From positions 124,001-188,000 of the forward strand of contig JADKFY010000002.1 in assembly GCA_016717305.1 (NCBI GenBank): a DNA stretch of 64,000 bases, read 5' to 3'. This document shows, one piece after another, positions 52,742 through 61,294 of the stretch (positions within the stretch are counted from its first letter, which is position 1; each line of letters starts with the position of its first letter). The notes beneath the pieces are model-generated. The model had not been told where the DNA came from, did no database searches, and saw only the letters and a list, made by a program, of their open reading frames with translations. A program made the position numbers and the translations under genes. Origin of the DNA: Flavobacteriales bacterium. Its GTDB lineage: Bacteria; Bacteroidota; Bacteroidia; Flavobacteriales_F; PHOS-HE28.

Positions 52742-53392
52742 ATGGTGAAGGAATTGGCGAAGGAACAAAGCGTAGCGAATCATTTCATTGCGGAATTGCG
52801 CGACACCACCGTGCAGAAGGACCCGATGCGCTTCCGTCGCAACCTGGAACGGATCGGTGAGGTGATCGCCTTGGAAGTGAGCCGTACCATGGAATACGAA
52901 GAGGTGGAGGTGACCTCGCCTCTTGGAGCTGCACAGACCCGGTTGATGGTTGAACAACCCGTTCTTGCAACGATCCTTCGCGCAGGACTGCCGATGCACC
53001 AAGGCCTGCTCAACTATTTCGACAAGGCGGATAGCGCATTCGTGAGCGCCTACCGGAAACACCGCAAGGGAGAAGATGCCTTCGATGTGGAAGTGGAATA
53101 CATGTCCAGCCCGTCGTTGGAGGGTCGCGTGGTGGTCCTATGTGATCCCATGTTGGCAACGGGCAGGAGCATGGTGCTGGTCTACAAGGCCCTGTTGCGT
53201 TTGGGCAAACCGAAAGCGTTGCATGTTGCGGTCGCCATTGCAAGCGTGGAGGGATTGGAATACGCCAAACTGCACCTACCGGCAGGAACCCGATTCTGGA
53301 TCGGTGCGGTGGATGAGGAAATGACCGCGCAGGCGTACATCGTTCCGGGTCTTGGCGATGCGGGAGATCTGGCGTACGGCGCCAAAATGTAA
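52742..53392 (+). CDS. upp: Uracil phosphoribosyltransferase (216 aa)
   Basis: Makes UMP from uracil and PRPP for pyrimidine salvage. PRPP-binding loop V-V-L-C-D-P-M-L-A-T-G-R-S-M (normally D-P-M-L-A-T-G), the I-L-R-A-G-L-P-M motif and a C-terminal uracil-binding I-V-P-G-L-G-D-A-G-D-L match. It is 6 nt after the surface-polysaccharide module, possibly co-transcribed; functional link unlikely. Confidence 0.94.
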   Translation: MVKELAKEQSVANHFIAELRDTTVQKDPMRFRRNLERIGEVIALEVSRTMEYEEVEVTSPLGAAQTRLMVEQPVLATILRAGLPMHQGLLNYFDKADSAFVSAYRKHRKGEDAFDVEVEYMSSPSLEGRVVVLCDPMLATGRSMVLVYKALLRLGKPKALHVAVAIASVEGLEYAKLHLPAGTRFWIGAVDEEMTAQAYIVPGLGDAGDLAYGAKM

Positions 53393-53395
53393 CGT

Positions 53396-53854
53396 ATGCA
53401 ACACGCGTTACAGGTCTTTACGATCATGGCCATGGCAGCCTTGAAATTCCTTTTTAGTGGACTGATCTCCTTCGGCATGGGATTCTCTTTTGTGGAGACC
53501 ATGATCTATATGGCGATCGGTGGCTGTATCGGTGCGCTCATCTTCTTTCTCTTGGGCAAGACCGTTTTGGAGTGGTTCCGACAACGGTACGTGCGCAAAC
53601 GCGAAGCACGTCGGTTGAAAGGTATTCCCATGAAGAAGATCTTCACACGAACGAACAGGACAATTGTCCGGATCAAGCACCGCTATGGCATGTTGGGGTT
53701 GGTGGCATTCACTCCCCCGATCCTGAGTATACCGATCACGTCCTTGTTGGCCGCGAAGTATTTCAAACACGACAAGCGCACACTTCCATCTTTGATCGGT
53801 AGTATCCTGGTCTGGTCCGTGGTGCTCACCACCATGTGGAGTTTTCTGCGATGA
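53396..53854 (+). CDS. Small membrane protein, conserved hypothetical (152 aa)
   Basis: Two N-terminal and about two C-terminal helices, with a Lys/Arg-rich cytoplasmic loop (R-Q-R-Y-V-R-K-R-E-A-R-R-L-K). The C-terminal Y-G-M-L-G-L-V-A-F-T-P-P-I-L-S-I-P resembles the VTT/DedA-like or small-multidrug-export fold, without strong evidence. It is 3 nt after upp and overlaps the HAD gene by 4 nt. Confidence 0.65.
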   Translation: MQHALQVFTIMAMAALKFLFSGLISFGMGFSFVETMIYMAIGGCIGALIFFLLGKTVLEWFRQRYVRKREARRLKGIPMKKIFTRTNRTIVRIKHRYGMLGLVAFTPPILSIPITSLLAAKYFKHDKRTLPSLIGSILVWSVVLTTMWSFLR

Positions 53855-54546
53855 AGAAGTACGAGCACCTCTTCTTCGATCTGGACCACACGCTGTGGGA
53901 TTTCGAGACCAACTCACGCGATACACTTACCGAACTGTATGAAGCGGAACGGCTGGTCGAACTCGGCATTCCCAGCGCGGCGGAGTACATCGCAGCGTAT
54001 GAGGAGATCAATGCAGGTCTTTGGGCGAGGTACGAGAACGGGACCTTGGACAAAGCGGTTCTGCGTGTGCTGCGTTTCCGCAACAGTTTGCTCCATTTCG
54101 GGGTGAAGGACCGCGGCTTATCGGAACGGATGGGACGTGATTACATCGAGCATTGTCCGCGTAAACCCGCTTTGATGGATGGCGCCTTGGAACTACTTAA
54201 TGACCTCCAAGGCACCTATCGTTTGCACATCATCACGAACGGATTCGACGAGGTGCAACGGGTGAAATTGGAATGCAGCGCGATCGGTGCCTATTTCGAT
54301 GTGGTGCTCACCAGCGAAATGGCAGCAGCGCGCAAACCGCACCCGAAGATCTTCGCCATGGCACTGAAGCACGCGAAGGCACAAGCAACGAACAGTTTGA
54401 TGATCGGGGACAACCTGCACGCTGATGTGAAGGGTGCGCGTGATGCCGGTTGGGACCAAGCCTATTTCTCCCCTACGGGAAATGTGGACACAATTGCCAC
54501 CTACAGCGTACAGAATTTGGGCGAGCTACGTCCGATCCTACTCTGA
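53851..54546 (+). CDS. YjjG-like HAD-superfamily hydrolase (231 aa)
   Basis: Nucleoside-5'-phosphatase-type house-cleaning enzyme. HAD motifs: H-L-F-F-D-L-D-H-T-L-W-D-F (D-x-D), I-I-T-N-G-F, R-K-P-H-P-K-I-F and G-D-N-L-H-A-D-V-K-G-A. Full length for the YjjG group (noncanonical pyrimidine phosphates). Start at 53851 (ATGA overlap); fragment upstream of it belongs to the previous gene. Convergent with the membrane protein on the minus strand, overlapping slightly (54538-54546). Confidence 0.87.
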   Translation: MKKYEHLFFDLDHTLWDFETNSRDTLTELYEAERLVELGIPSAAEYIAAYEEINAGLWARYENGTLDKAVLRVLRFRNSLLHFGVKDRGLSERMGRDYIEHCPRKPALMDGALELLNDLQGTYRLHIITNGFDEVQRVKLECSAIGAYFDVVLTSEMAAARKPHPKIFAMALKHAKAQATNSLMIGDNLHADVKGARDAGWDQAYFSPTGNVDTIATYSVQNLGELRPILL

Positions 54547-55038
54547 ACCGCCGGTGTCGGGGTAAAAGATGTACTCCATCACCTGCTTTGTACCCGTGAT
54601 GTGGCTATGACGCAGGAAGCGCACCATGGATCCGCTTTCGACCTTTCCGCGGTATTCGATCTCGCCCTTTTCGGGGTGTGTTACGTAGAAGATGCTGTCG
54701 CCCTCCACTTGCACGGGCACGTTGTGCAAGCCCAAGGACGGGTTGCCTTTCGTCTCGCGCACCAAGTACTTATCCAGACCATCTTCCACTTCGGTCGTTC
54801 CGTTCACCGAGACCACGCGGCCTTCGGGAAAGAATCGGATCAAGTACAGCAAGTTGCCCACTTGGTTGCGGTAGTAGCCATCGAAACGCACCTGCGTATC
54901 CTTCAGTGGACCAGTGACCACTTGTTCGGGAAGAAGGTTCGGCCCATTGGTTCTTGGCTTTTCCATGAACTTGCCAATGGCCAGTGCAATGCCTGCCAAC
55001 AGGATCACGGCGATCAAAACGGTCTTCAGGTTCTTCAT
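54538..55038 (-). CDS. Membrane-anchored conserved hypothetical protein (166 aa)
   Basis: N-terminal helix (L-K-T-V-L-I-A-V-I-L-L-A-G-I-A-L-A) then a soluble beta-rich domain with R-F-D-G-Y-Y-R-N-Q and R-F-F-P-E-G-R-V-V-S-V. No Cys for a lipid anchor. Last gene of the rsfS-ftsH-cdsA-psd operon; its ATG overlaps the corrected psd stop by 4 nt (ATGA). Function unknown. Confidence 0.65.
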   Translation of the reverse strand: MKNLKTVLIAVILLAGIALAIGKFMEKPRTNGPNLLPEQVVTGPLKDTQVRFDGYYRNQVGNLLYLIRFFPEGRVVSVNGTTEVEDGLDKYLVRETKGNPSLGLHNVPVQVEGDSIFYVTHPEKGEIEYRGKVESGSMVRFLRHSHITGTKQVMEYIFYPDTGGSE

Positions 55039-55698
55039 GATCTGAAACGTGCAATAACGGTTTGTGCGCCCACCACTTTCTGTCCGATGGTCACTTCAAC
55101 CTTCGCGTCCAGCGGTAGCAAAAGGTCCACTCGCGAACCGAATTTGATGAAGCCGAACTCGTTTCCTTGCTGAGCGGGCTTACCGACTTCAGGCGTAGGT
55201 GCAAATTCGGCGTGCCAATGCCCCAGCTATCTGTCGAAAGAGAACTTCCCCATGACGCGGATGCTTCGTGACCACGGTGCTCCGTTCGTTCTCCGTGCTG
55301 CTCTTCGGGTGCCAAGCCACTAGGTATTTACCGGGATGGTATTTCGTGTACGTGGTGGTGCCACCGATAGGGTAATAGTTGATGTGTACGTTGATCGGGC
55401 TCATGAAGATCGAGATCTGCCGTCGTTTGCCTTTGAAGTATTCCGGTTCCTGCACCTCCTCGATCACCACCACCTTTCCATCGCACGGTGAAACGATCGC
55501 AGTATCATCATTCTCCCAAAGCCTGGTCGGCACTCTGAAGAACCAGATCACGATACAAAGCACCACAACCAATGCACTTCCGATCAGGACTGACAGGACT
55601 GGATGCAGGACGGGCCACTTCAGCAGGGCAAAGAGCCCGAAGCACACCACCGCAATAACGAGGAGCAGGGTGGGGGTGCCTTCACGGTGCAGTTTCAT
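55035..55698 (-). CDS. psd: Phosphatidylserine decarboxylase, short form; frameshifted near the C-terminus
   Basis: Pyruvoyl enzyme that makes phosphatidylethanolamine. Two N-terminal TM segments, then C-D-G-K-V-V-V, Q-I-S-I-F-M-S-P-I-N-V-H and W-H-P-K-S-S-T-E-N-E-R. The uninterrupted ORF stops at 55189 after R-R-I-C-T-Y-A. One base later the frame continues V-G-K-P-A-Q-Q-G-N-E-F-G-F-I-K-F-G-S-R-V to a TGA at 55035. The pyruvoyl-forming G-S-R lies past the break. An apparent extra base at 55188-55194 restores a 220-aa protein. As read, the active enzyme would not form. Confidence 0.85.
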
Positions 55699-55744
55699 TG
55701 TTCGGGATGGGGGCGAAGATAGAAGACCTCTTCAGTTGATCGGA

Positions 55745-55798
55745 CCGTGAATGAACGTGTACAGAATTCCATCAAGCGGCATTCACGTCCATTCACGT
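55745..55798. repeat. Imperfect 15-nt inverted repeat with 10-nt tandem copies
   Basis: CCGTGAATGAACGTG (55745-55759) is inverted at 55784-55798 with 2 mismatches; the right arm is also a tandem pair of CATTCACGT-type 10-mers (55780-55799). Between psd and cdsA in the operon. Could be an RNA hairpin for processing or a protein-binding site. Confidence 0.5.
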
Positions 55799-55852
55799 TT
55801 ATTCCCGGTTCCATCCTTGGCGACAGCGTCTAATTTCTCGGTCCGGAACCAT

Positions 55853-56656
55853 TCAACGGATCAAATGGAGATACAGCAACACGCTTGGCACGGCCAAGAA
55901 GAAACCATCGAACCGATCCAGGATCCCTCCATGCCCAGGCAGAAGTGTCCCGGAATCCTTCACACCCCGTTCACGTTTGAATGCCGATTCAAGCAAGTCG
56001 CCCAAGGTGGAAGTGAAGGTGATGATCCCGCCGAGAGTGGCCCATTGCAAGGGGGCGATCTCGGTCACGAATTGCGCAATTCCCCACGCCATTCCCATGG
56101 TGAGCACCAAGCCCCCTATAAAGCCCTCCACCGTTTTCTTGGGTGAAATGGTAGGCAATAATTTGGTTCTTCCCATCGCACGGCCCACCAGATAGGCACC
56201 GGTACCGTTGGTCCAAAGCAGGATCATAAAACCCACGAAGGACCAAGTGCCGAACGTGAAGAAATCCACGAGCAGTCCGAAAGGCACGACGATCAGGAGC
56301 AGCACAGTGAGGAGGCCACCGAACGTGCGCGCCGGTGCCGGGTCGTTCCGCAATAGAGTGAATGCAACGGAGACTAGAAGCAATAGGAACCCTATTGCGA
56401 TGGAATAGTTCACGGTCCAACCTTCATCGAACAGGCCCATCGACATGGAGATGTGCATGGTTGCGGCCATGAGCAGTGTCCAAGCCATGGGTGGTCCACT
56501 TTCGATCCCCCAATACAATAAATGCATCTCGCGCACAGCGAGCAAGCTCACGGGAAGGAACAGTAAAAAGGTGGTGAAGGGGCCTGCCCATGCTGCGCCC
56601 AGGGTAAGTGCCACGTATATGGCGCCGGTAGCGGCCCGTATTCCAACCTCCTTCAT
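55853..56656 (-). CDS. cdsA: Phosphatidate cytidylyltransferase (267 aa)
   Basis: Makes CDP-diacylglycerol from phosphatidate and CTP. About 7-8 TM helices and the C-terminal signature S-A-F-K-R-E-R-G-V-K-D-S-G-T-L-L-P-G-H-G-G-I-L-D-R-F-D. S-P-K-K-T-V-E-G precedes it. Coupled to DUF2007 gene (4-nt overlap); functionally linked to the next gene psd. Confidence 0.95.
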   Translation of the reverse strand: MKEVGIRAATGAIYVALTLGAAWAGPFTTFLLFLPVSLLAVREMHLLYWGIESGPPMAWTLLMAATMHISMSMGLFDEGWTVNYSIAIGFLLLLVSVAFTLLRNDPAPARTFGGLLTVLLLIVVPFGLLVDFFTFGTWSFVGFMILLWTNGTGAYLVGRAMGRTKLLPTISPKKTVEGFIGGLVLTMGMAWGIAQFVTEIAPLQWATLGGIITFTSTLGDLLESAFKRERGVKDSGTLLPGHGGILDRFDGFFLAVPSVLLYLHLIR

Positions 56657-56859
56657 AGATCGGTCCGGTCACCCATTACGTGCAAAGCCCGCAACACATC
56701 GTCACGGTCCACGAGCAACTCAATATTGCCCATCATGGGATAGACGGATGAGCGCTGGTCCGTAATGATCGCATGGATGTCGTTGGATTCCAGCATGCCG
56801 CGCAAGAGCTCCGCTTCCTGGCGATCACGTGCGGTGTGGATCAGGGTCCAATTGGCCAT
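56653..56859 (-). CDS. DUF2007-family small protein (68 aa)
   Basis: M-A-N-W-T-L-I-H-T-A-R-D-R-Q-E-A-E-L-L-R-G-M-L-E matches the DUF2007 (putative signal-transducing) domain: a ferredoxin-like beta-alpha-beta with a conserved L-L-V-D-R-D-D. Start at 56859; an upstream ATG at 56874 adds 5 residues, and farther upstream lies the ftsH 3' end. Role unknown. Overlaps cdsA by 4 nt. Confidence 0.8.
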   Translation of the reverse strand: MANWTLIHTARDRQEAELLRGMLESNDIHAIITDQRSSVYPMMGNIELLVDRDDVLRALHVMGDRTDL

Positions 56860-56947
56860 TTGACCGGAGCTCATAGGTGCCCAAAGATGCAACACATTCC
56901 ACAAGCCTGAACGGGCTGGCGGATCAGGTGACCATGAATTCCAGCAC

Positions 56948-58975
56948 TTAGGCTTTGGCCTTGTCCTCTGGCGAAGCACCTGCCCAATGGGAGCCGCTTT
57001 CGGTGGTCCCGTTGGTATGTCCGTTGGTGGGAGTTGGCTCCACTGCTTTCTGGAAGGGCCGATCGCCGAAGATCTTCTCCAGGTCCTCCTTGAAGATCAC
57101 TTCCTTCTCCAGCAATTTGCTGGCCAATGCGGTGAGCTTGTCCTTGTTATCGGTGAGGATCTGCTTGGCGCGTTGGTATTGCGCCTCGATGATCCCGCTC
57201 ACCTCCTCATCGATCGTCTGTGCGGTACGCTCGCTGTACGGTTTGCCGAAGTTGTATTCGTTCTGGCCTGTGCTGTCGTAATAGCTCACGTTCCCGATAC
57301 GTTCATTGAGACCGTACATCGTCACCATGGCATAGGCTTGTTTGGTCACCTTTTCCAGATCGCTCAACGCACCTGTGCTGATCTTACCGAACATGACAGC
57401 TTCTGCCGCGCGGCCTCCGAGGGCTGAGCACATCTCATCGAGCATCTGCTCGGTCGTTGTCAAATGCCGTTCTTCGGGAAGGTACCAGGCGGCACCCAAT
57501 GACTGACCGCGCGGAACGATCGTCACCTTCACCAGCGGACTAGCGTGTTCCACCAGCCAAGAGATCGTGGCGTGTCCGGCTTCGTGGTAGGCAATGGCCT
57601 TCTTTTCACTCGCCGTGATGATCTTGTTCTTCTTCTCCAAGCCACCGATCACACGGTCCACGGCATCCAAGAAGTCCTGTTTGTCCACGGAGTTCTTCTT
57701 TTTGCGTGCGGCGATCAGTGCAGCTTCGTTGCAGATGTTGGCGAGGTCCGCACCGCTGAACCCGGGGGTCTGTCGTGCAAGGAAGGCCACGTCCACATTG
57801 ATATCGAGCTTAAGCGGCTTCAAGTGCACCTTGAGGATCTCTTCCCGTTCGTTCAGGTCCGGCATGTCCACGAAGATCTGTCGGTCGAAACGGCCTGCGC
57901 GCATCAATGCACGGTCCAACACATCGGCCCGGTTGGTGGCCCCGATCAGGATAACACCGCTGTTGGTGCCGAATCCGTCCATTTCGGTAAGCAACTGGTT
58001 CAATGTGTTCTCACGCTCGTCATTTGCACCCATGCTCGCGCTACGACCGCGAGCCCTGCCCACGGCATCGATCTCATCAATGAAGATGATGCTTGGTGCT
58101 TTCTCTTTCGCCTGCTTGAACAGGTCGCGCACCCGGCTTGCACCAACACCCACGAACATCTCCACGAAGTCCGAACCACTCAACGAGAAGAACGGTACGT
58201 TCGCTTCGCCGGCGATCGCTTTCGCAAGCAGTGTTTTACCAGTACCCGGAGGGCCTACCAACAGCGCGCCTTTAGGGATCTTAGCGCCCAGGTCCGTATA
58301 CTTCTTCGGGGTCTTCAGGAAGTCCACGATCTCCTGCAGTTCCTCTTTCGCTTCTTCCAACCCGGCTACATCGTTGAACGTGACGTTCGTGGTCTTCGAA
58401 CCTTCGAACACTTGTGCCCTGCTCTTTCCGATGTTGAAGAGCTGCCCACCGGGACCGCCTCCACCACCAAGTCTGCGCATTACGAAGATCCAGATCACGA
58501 CCATGACCCCAAAGAAGATCACCCAGCTCAAGATCTCCTTCCCCCAGTTGTCCTGAGTTTCGTATTCATAAGGGATCTTGTACTTCTCGGCATCTTGGAC
58601 GATCCGGTCCTTCAACACGTTCGATGTGCCCAAGTTGAAGGCGTAATGCGGGCCGGCAACATTCTCCCCTGCAATAGGCGATCCCTTGATCTTGCTCTTG
58701 TGCGGTTCCTTGTCCAGATGGTCCTTCTTGATGAAGACCTTCACCATCTGATCGTTCACCACCACGATGCGTTGCACATCACCGGCCTCCAGCATCTTTT
58801 GATATTCGGTGGGGTCTATCTTCACCATACCTCCTCCGTATTGGAAGAGGTTGATGGAGAGGATCACCAAAATGATGATGCCGTATATCCAATAGAAATT
58901 GAACGACTTCTTGGGTCGTTTGTCCGTTGGACCTTCCTTCTGCTTTTCGTTGTTCTCCACTGCCTTATTGTTCAT
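56948..58975 (-). CDS. ftsH: ATP-dependent zinc metalloprotease FtsH (675 aa)
   Basis: Inner-membrane AAA+ protease that degrades damaged membrane proteins and regulators. ATG at 58975, 4 nt after the rsfS stop; the upstream frame extends through rsfS and is not used. TM1 (I-Y-G-I-I-I-L-V-I-L-S) near ~25-45 and TM2 (W-V-I-F-F-G-V-M-V-V-I-W-I-F) near ~150 flank a periplasmic domain. AAA: G-P-P-G-T-G-K-T Walker A, I-I-F-I-D-E-I-D Walker B, and the second region of homology R-A-D-V-L-D-R-A-L-M-R-A-G-R-F-D. Zinc site H-E-A-G-H. Confidence 0.97.
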   Translation of the reverse strand: MNNKAVENNEKQKEGPTDKRPKKSFNFYWIYGIIILVILSINLFQYGGGMVKIDPTEYQKMLEAGDVQRIVVVNDQMVKVFIKKDHLDKEPHKSKIKGSPIAGENVAGPHYAFNLGTSNVLKDRIVQDAEKYKIPYEYETQDNWGKEILSWVIFFGVMVVIWIFVMRRLGGGGGPGGQLFNIGKSRAQVFEGSKTTNVTFNDVAGLEEAKEELQEIVDFLKTPKKYTDLGAKIPKGALLVGPPGTGKTLLAKAIAGEANVPFFSLSGSDFVEMFVGVGASRVRDLFKQAKEKAPSIIFIDEIDAVGRARGRSASMGANDERENTLNQLLTEMDGFGTNSGVILIGATNRADVLDRALMRAGRFDRQIFVDMPDLNEREEILKVHLKPLKLDINVDVAFLARQTPGFSGADLANICNEAALIAARKKKNSVDKQDFLDAVDRVIGGLEKKNKIITASEKKAIAYHEAGHATISWLVEHASPLVKVTIVPRGQSLGAAWYLPEERHLTTTEQMLDEMCSALGGRAAEAVMFGKISTGALSDLEKVTKQAYAMVTMYGLNERIGNVSYYDSTGQNEYNFGKPYSERTAQTIDEEVSGIIEAQYQRAKQILTDNKDKLTALASKLLEKEVIFKEDLEKIFGDRPFQKAVEPTPTNGHTNGTTESGSHWAGASPEDKAKA

Positions 58976-58979
58976 GTGG

Positions 58980-59351
58980 TCAAGCCACGTTCTCGTACGA
59001 TTTGCGGGCACCATCGGCCCACAGTTCCTCCAGCGCGTAGTAGTAGCGCTTTTCTTTATTGAAAATGTGGACCACCACGTCCACGAAATCCAACAACAGC
59101 CATTCGGCATTGTTGGTGCCTTCGGTATGCCAAGGCTTTTGACCGGTCTTCTCCTGGACTATCTTCTCCACTGATCGCAAAATGGCACCGACCTGTGTGC
59201 TGGAGTCCCCATGGCAAATGATGAAATGGTCGCTCACCGTATTGGGTACATCACGCAAGTCCAGATGCACGATATCCTTACCTTTGACTTCTTGTATCCC
59301 TTCGATCACGGCCTCCACGAGCCGAGCCTGATCACCCACCTTTTTCTTCAT
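58980..59351 (-). CDS. rsfS: Ribosomal silencing factor RsfS (123 aa)
   Basis: Binds L14 and blocks subunit joining when nutrients are short. I-V-H-L-D-L-R-D, S-D-H-F-I-I-C-H-G-D-S-S-T-Q-V, and W-L-L-L-D-F-V-D-V-V-V-H-I-F match the Iojap/RsfS family. First gene of the minus-strand operon ending at 54538, transcribed away from birA. Confidence 0.93.
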   Translation of the reverse strand: MKKKVGDQARLVEAVIEGIQEVKGKDIVHLDLRDVPNTVSDHFIICHGDSSTQVGAILRSVEKIVQEKTGQKPWHTEGTNNAEWLLLDFVDVVVHIFNKEKRYYYALEELWADGARKSYENVA

Positions 59352-59370
59352 GCGGTTTTGTTGGTCCGTT

Positions 59371-59378
59371 CAAAGGTA
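59371..59378 (-). promoter_or_regulatory. Putative -7 element for rsfS-ftsH operon
   Basis: Minus-strand TACCTTTG fits TAnnTTTG, 20 nt upstream of the rsfS ATG; no clear -33 TTG. Confidence 0.45.
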
Positions 59379-59423
59379 CGAAGTAACCCTTGCCACTCTT
59401 GGCGAAAGGGATGAACGGCAAGT

Positions 59424-60167
59424 ATGATGGGTATCGGCTCAACGCTTCTTCAATTTGATACGGTCCAGAGCACTAACAAAACTGCGGCCGATCTGTTCAA
59501 CCTGTCGAAGGTGCGGCATGGGGCTGTCATTGTGGCCCGTGAGCAGACATCGGGTCGTGGTCAGCACGACAGAACGTGGGTATCGGGTGCGGGACTGGAC
59601 CTTACGTTCAGTGTAGTATTGGAGCCGAAAGGGCTGCGCGTTGAAGATCAATTCGTGTTGGCCAAGATGGCGGCCTTGGCGATCGCCGATGTGGTTCGCC
59701 CTTTTGTGAATGGTGCAGTAAGCATCAAATGGCCGAACGACATCTTAATAGAGCGCGAGAAGTTGGCGGGCATATTGATCCAGAACGAGTTGGCGGGTGA
59801 AAAGATGAGGTGCAGCATCGTGGGCATCGGACTGAACGTGAACAGCTCCGGGCTCCCTGTAGAAATGGTCGCCACAAGTCTCTTGCAGGAAACAGGCGAG
59901 GAGCACCACCTTCCTGGATTACTTGAACTGTTCTGCGCGTCGCTTGAAAAGCGTTGGCATGAGACCACAAATGACCCCGATGGCCTTGCCGCGGATTACA
60001 CACGTGCGTTGTGGTCGCGTGGTCGTTGGGTGGATATGGTGTTGGATGGGTCGCCGATCAAGGCTCGCCCAATGGATGTGGACCGGCTGGGCCGCTTGAT
60101 CGTGGAGCAGGAGGGTGGGGATGTGGCTGCGTATGGCCTTGACCGTCTGCGGTTTGCGCCCCGTTGA
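59424..60167 (+). CDS. birA: Biotin-[acetyl-CoA-carboxylase] ligase, no DNA-binding domain (247 aa)
   Basis: Attaches biotin to the carboxyl-carrier protein of acetyl-CoA carboxylase. F-D-T-V-Q-S-T-N begins the catalytic domain; R-E-Q-T-S-G-R-G-Q-H-D-R-T-W is the biotin/ATP loop (family G-R-G-R-x-G-R-x-W, here with changes), and I-K-W-P-N-D-I holds the catalytic-site Lys. The C-terminal domain is present. No N-terminal HTH, so no repressor role is expected. Divergent from rsfS. Confidence 0.93.
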   Translation: MMGIGSTLLQFDTVQSTNKTAADLFNLSKVRHGAVIVAREQTSGRGQHDRTWVSGAGLDLTFSVVLEPKGLRVEDQFVLAKMAALAIADVVRPFVNGAVSIKWPNDILIEREKLAGILIQNELAGEKMRCSIVGIGLNVNSSGLPVEMVATSLLQETGEEHHLPGLLELFCASLEKRWHETTNDPDGLAADYTRALWSRGRWVDMVLDGSPIKARPMDVDRLGRLIVEQEGGDVAAYGLDRLRFAPR

Positions 60168-60186
60168 AGGGATTTGGTGATCCAAT

Positions 60187-60216
60187 TTGTCAAATAGCGG
60201 AAAAGCCCTACATTTG
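60187..60216 (+). promoter_or_regulatory. Promoter of rpmH
   Basis: TTG (60187-60189), 19-nt spacer, TACATTTG (60209-60216); 47 nt upstream of the ATG. Same -33/-7 layout as the tRNA-Glu promoter. Confidence 0.75.
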
Positions 60217-60262
60217 CCGCCCCGTCCGCCACAATGGTGGGTGATCAAGAAGAGCCAAGGCC

Positions 60263-60418
60263 ATGAAACGTACCTACCAGCCCAGCAAACGCAAGCGCAC
60301 CAACAAGCACGGTTTCCGCAAGCGGATGAAATCTGTTGCCGGTCGCGCCCTATTGGCCCGCCGACGCGCCCATGGCCGTCACAAATTGACCAGCAGCGAC
60401 GAGGCTTCACACAAATAG
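60263..60418 (+). CDS. rpmH: 50S ribosomal protein L34 (51 aa)
   Basis: A short gene easily missed by length cut-offs. Reads M-K-R-T-Y-Q-P-S-K-R-K-R-T-N-K-H-G-F-R, the invariant L34 opening, then K-R-M and R-R-R-A-H-G-R-H-K-L. Own promoter and terminator. rnpA, often adjacent elsewhere, is not here; dnaA and origin genes are also absent. Confidence 0.97.
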   Translation: MKRTYQPSKRKRTNKHGFRKRMKSVAGRALLARRRAHGRHKLTSSDEASHK

Positions 60419-60431
60419 GCCCACTCGCATT

Positions 60432-60473
60432 GAACGTTAAAAGGCTGTCCGTTGGGCGGCCTTTTTTACGTTC
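60432..60473. terminator. Terminator between rpmH and the convergent hydrolase gene
   Basis: GAACGT-TAAAAGGC ... GCCTTTTTT-ACGTTC: outer arms 60432-60437/60468-60473 and an inner AAAAGGC/GCCTTTT stem with T-run. Symmetric, so it can stop transcription from both sides; the last base overlaps the hydrolase stop. Confidence 0.85.
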
Positions 60474-61294
60474 TATGGAACAGGGATCGGGAACAGTTCT
60501 GCGAGTGCTTTGCCCAACTCCGGAACAAGGAGCACATGTCCGAAGGGCAGGTTTTCTTGGCTCACCACGTCAGGTGCCAGGTCGTGTAGCTTTTTCCCGA
60601 ACCGGGGTTTGATCACGCTATCGAACTTCCCGAAGAACATGTTTATGGGAATTGTTCGTGCAGTTGCGATGGCGGCCACCTCTTCCAGATCGGGTTCAAT
60701 GGAACGGAAGCTTAGCCAGACATCGCGGACCAGCATGCGTTTCGCTTGGCTGTCCGTCTGGCCTTTCAGGAAACGGTGCATCTTTTGGCTCATAAGCCGG
60801 GTGGCCCTTAGTCCGTCCACGACCAAATGGATCTTCTCCGGATGCTCCACAAAACGGCGGTAGGCCCATTCCCCCATCTGCGTTGCCGCAAGGGCCCTGT
60901 ACCAAGGCCGTGTTTTCAGACCATCCGGTGCCACCAGGATCAAGCGTTCAAACCGCTCCGGCATGGTGGTCAGCAAGCTCAACGCGATCCGGCCACCTAG
61001 GCTGTAGCCCAACACCGTTGCCTTTTTCGTGGTCATGCTGTCCAAAAAGGCGGTGAAGAACACGGCCAATTCGTGGGGTGTGAAAGGGGTTGAAGCACGT
61101 TCCGGATAGCTCGGGCTTTTTCCGTGGAAGTGAAGGTCGAAGGCATGAATGGTACAGGCTTCGCCCAAGGTCTTGGTCAATACTTCGAAGTCGGCCCCGG
61201 TGCGACCGAAGCCATGGAAGGCGATAACCACGGATGGCCCGTGCCCGTAGGTACGGTAGGCGAGCGTTATGCCGTGGGTGAAGTAGGAGACCAT
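60473..61294 (-). CDS. Alpha/beta-hydrolase-fold protein (273 aa)
   Basis: Serine-hydrolase fold: H-G-F-G-R-T-G oxyanion region, nucleophile elbow G-Y-S-L-G-G, an Asp in F-F-G-K-F-D-S-V and a His in L-P-F-G-H-V-L-L, so the triad is complete. The start at 61294 (MVSYFTHGITLAYRTYGHG) begins at the fold; an in-frame ATG at 61366 adds 24 residues of unknown merit. Substrate unknown. Confidence 0.8.
   Translation of the reverse strand: MVSYFTHGITLAYRTYGHGPSVVIAFHGFGRTGADFEVLTKTLGEACTIHAFDLHFHGKSPSYPERASTPFTPHELAVFFTAFLDSMTTKKATVLGYSLGGRIALSLLTTMPERFERLILVAPDGLKTRPWYRALAATQMGEWAYRRFVEHPEKIHLVVDGLRATRLMSQKMHRFLKGQTDSQAKRMLVRDVWLSFRSIEPDLEEVAAIATARTIPINMFFGKFDSVIKPRFGKKLHDLAPDVVSQENLPFGHVLLVPELGKALAELFPIPVP

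Noticed and set aside
57545..59062. 505-codon plus-strand ORF opposite ftsH and rsfS
   Set aside because: Antisense shadow; no recognisable product, while the minus strand encodes clear FtsH and RsfS.
60263..60418. Replication origin near rpmH
   Set aside because: rpmH is close to oriC in some phyla, but dnaA, rnpA and DnaA-box clusters are not seen here.
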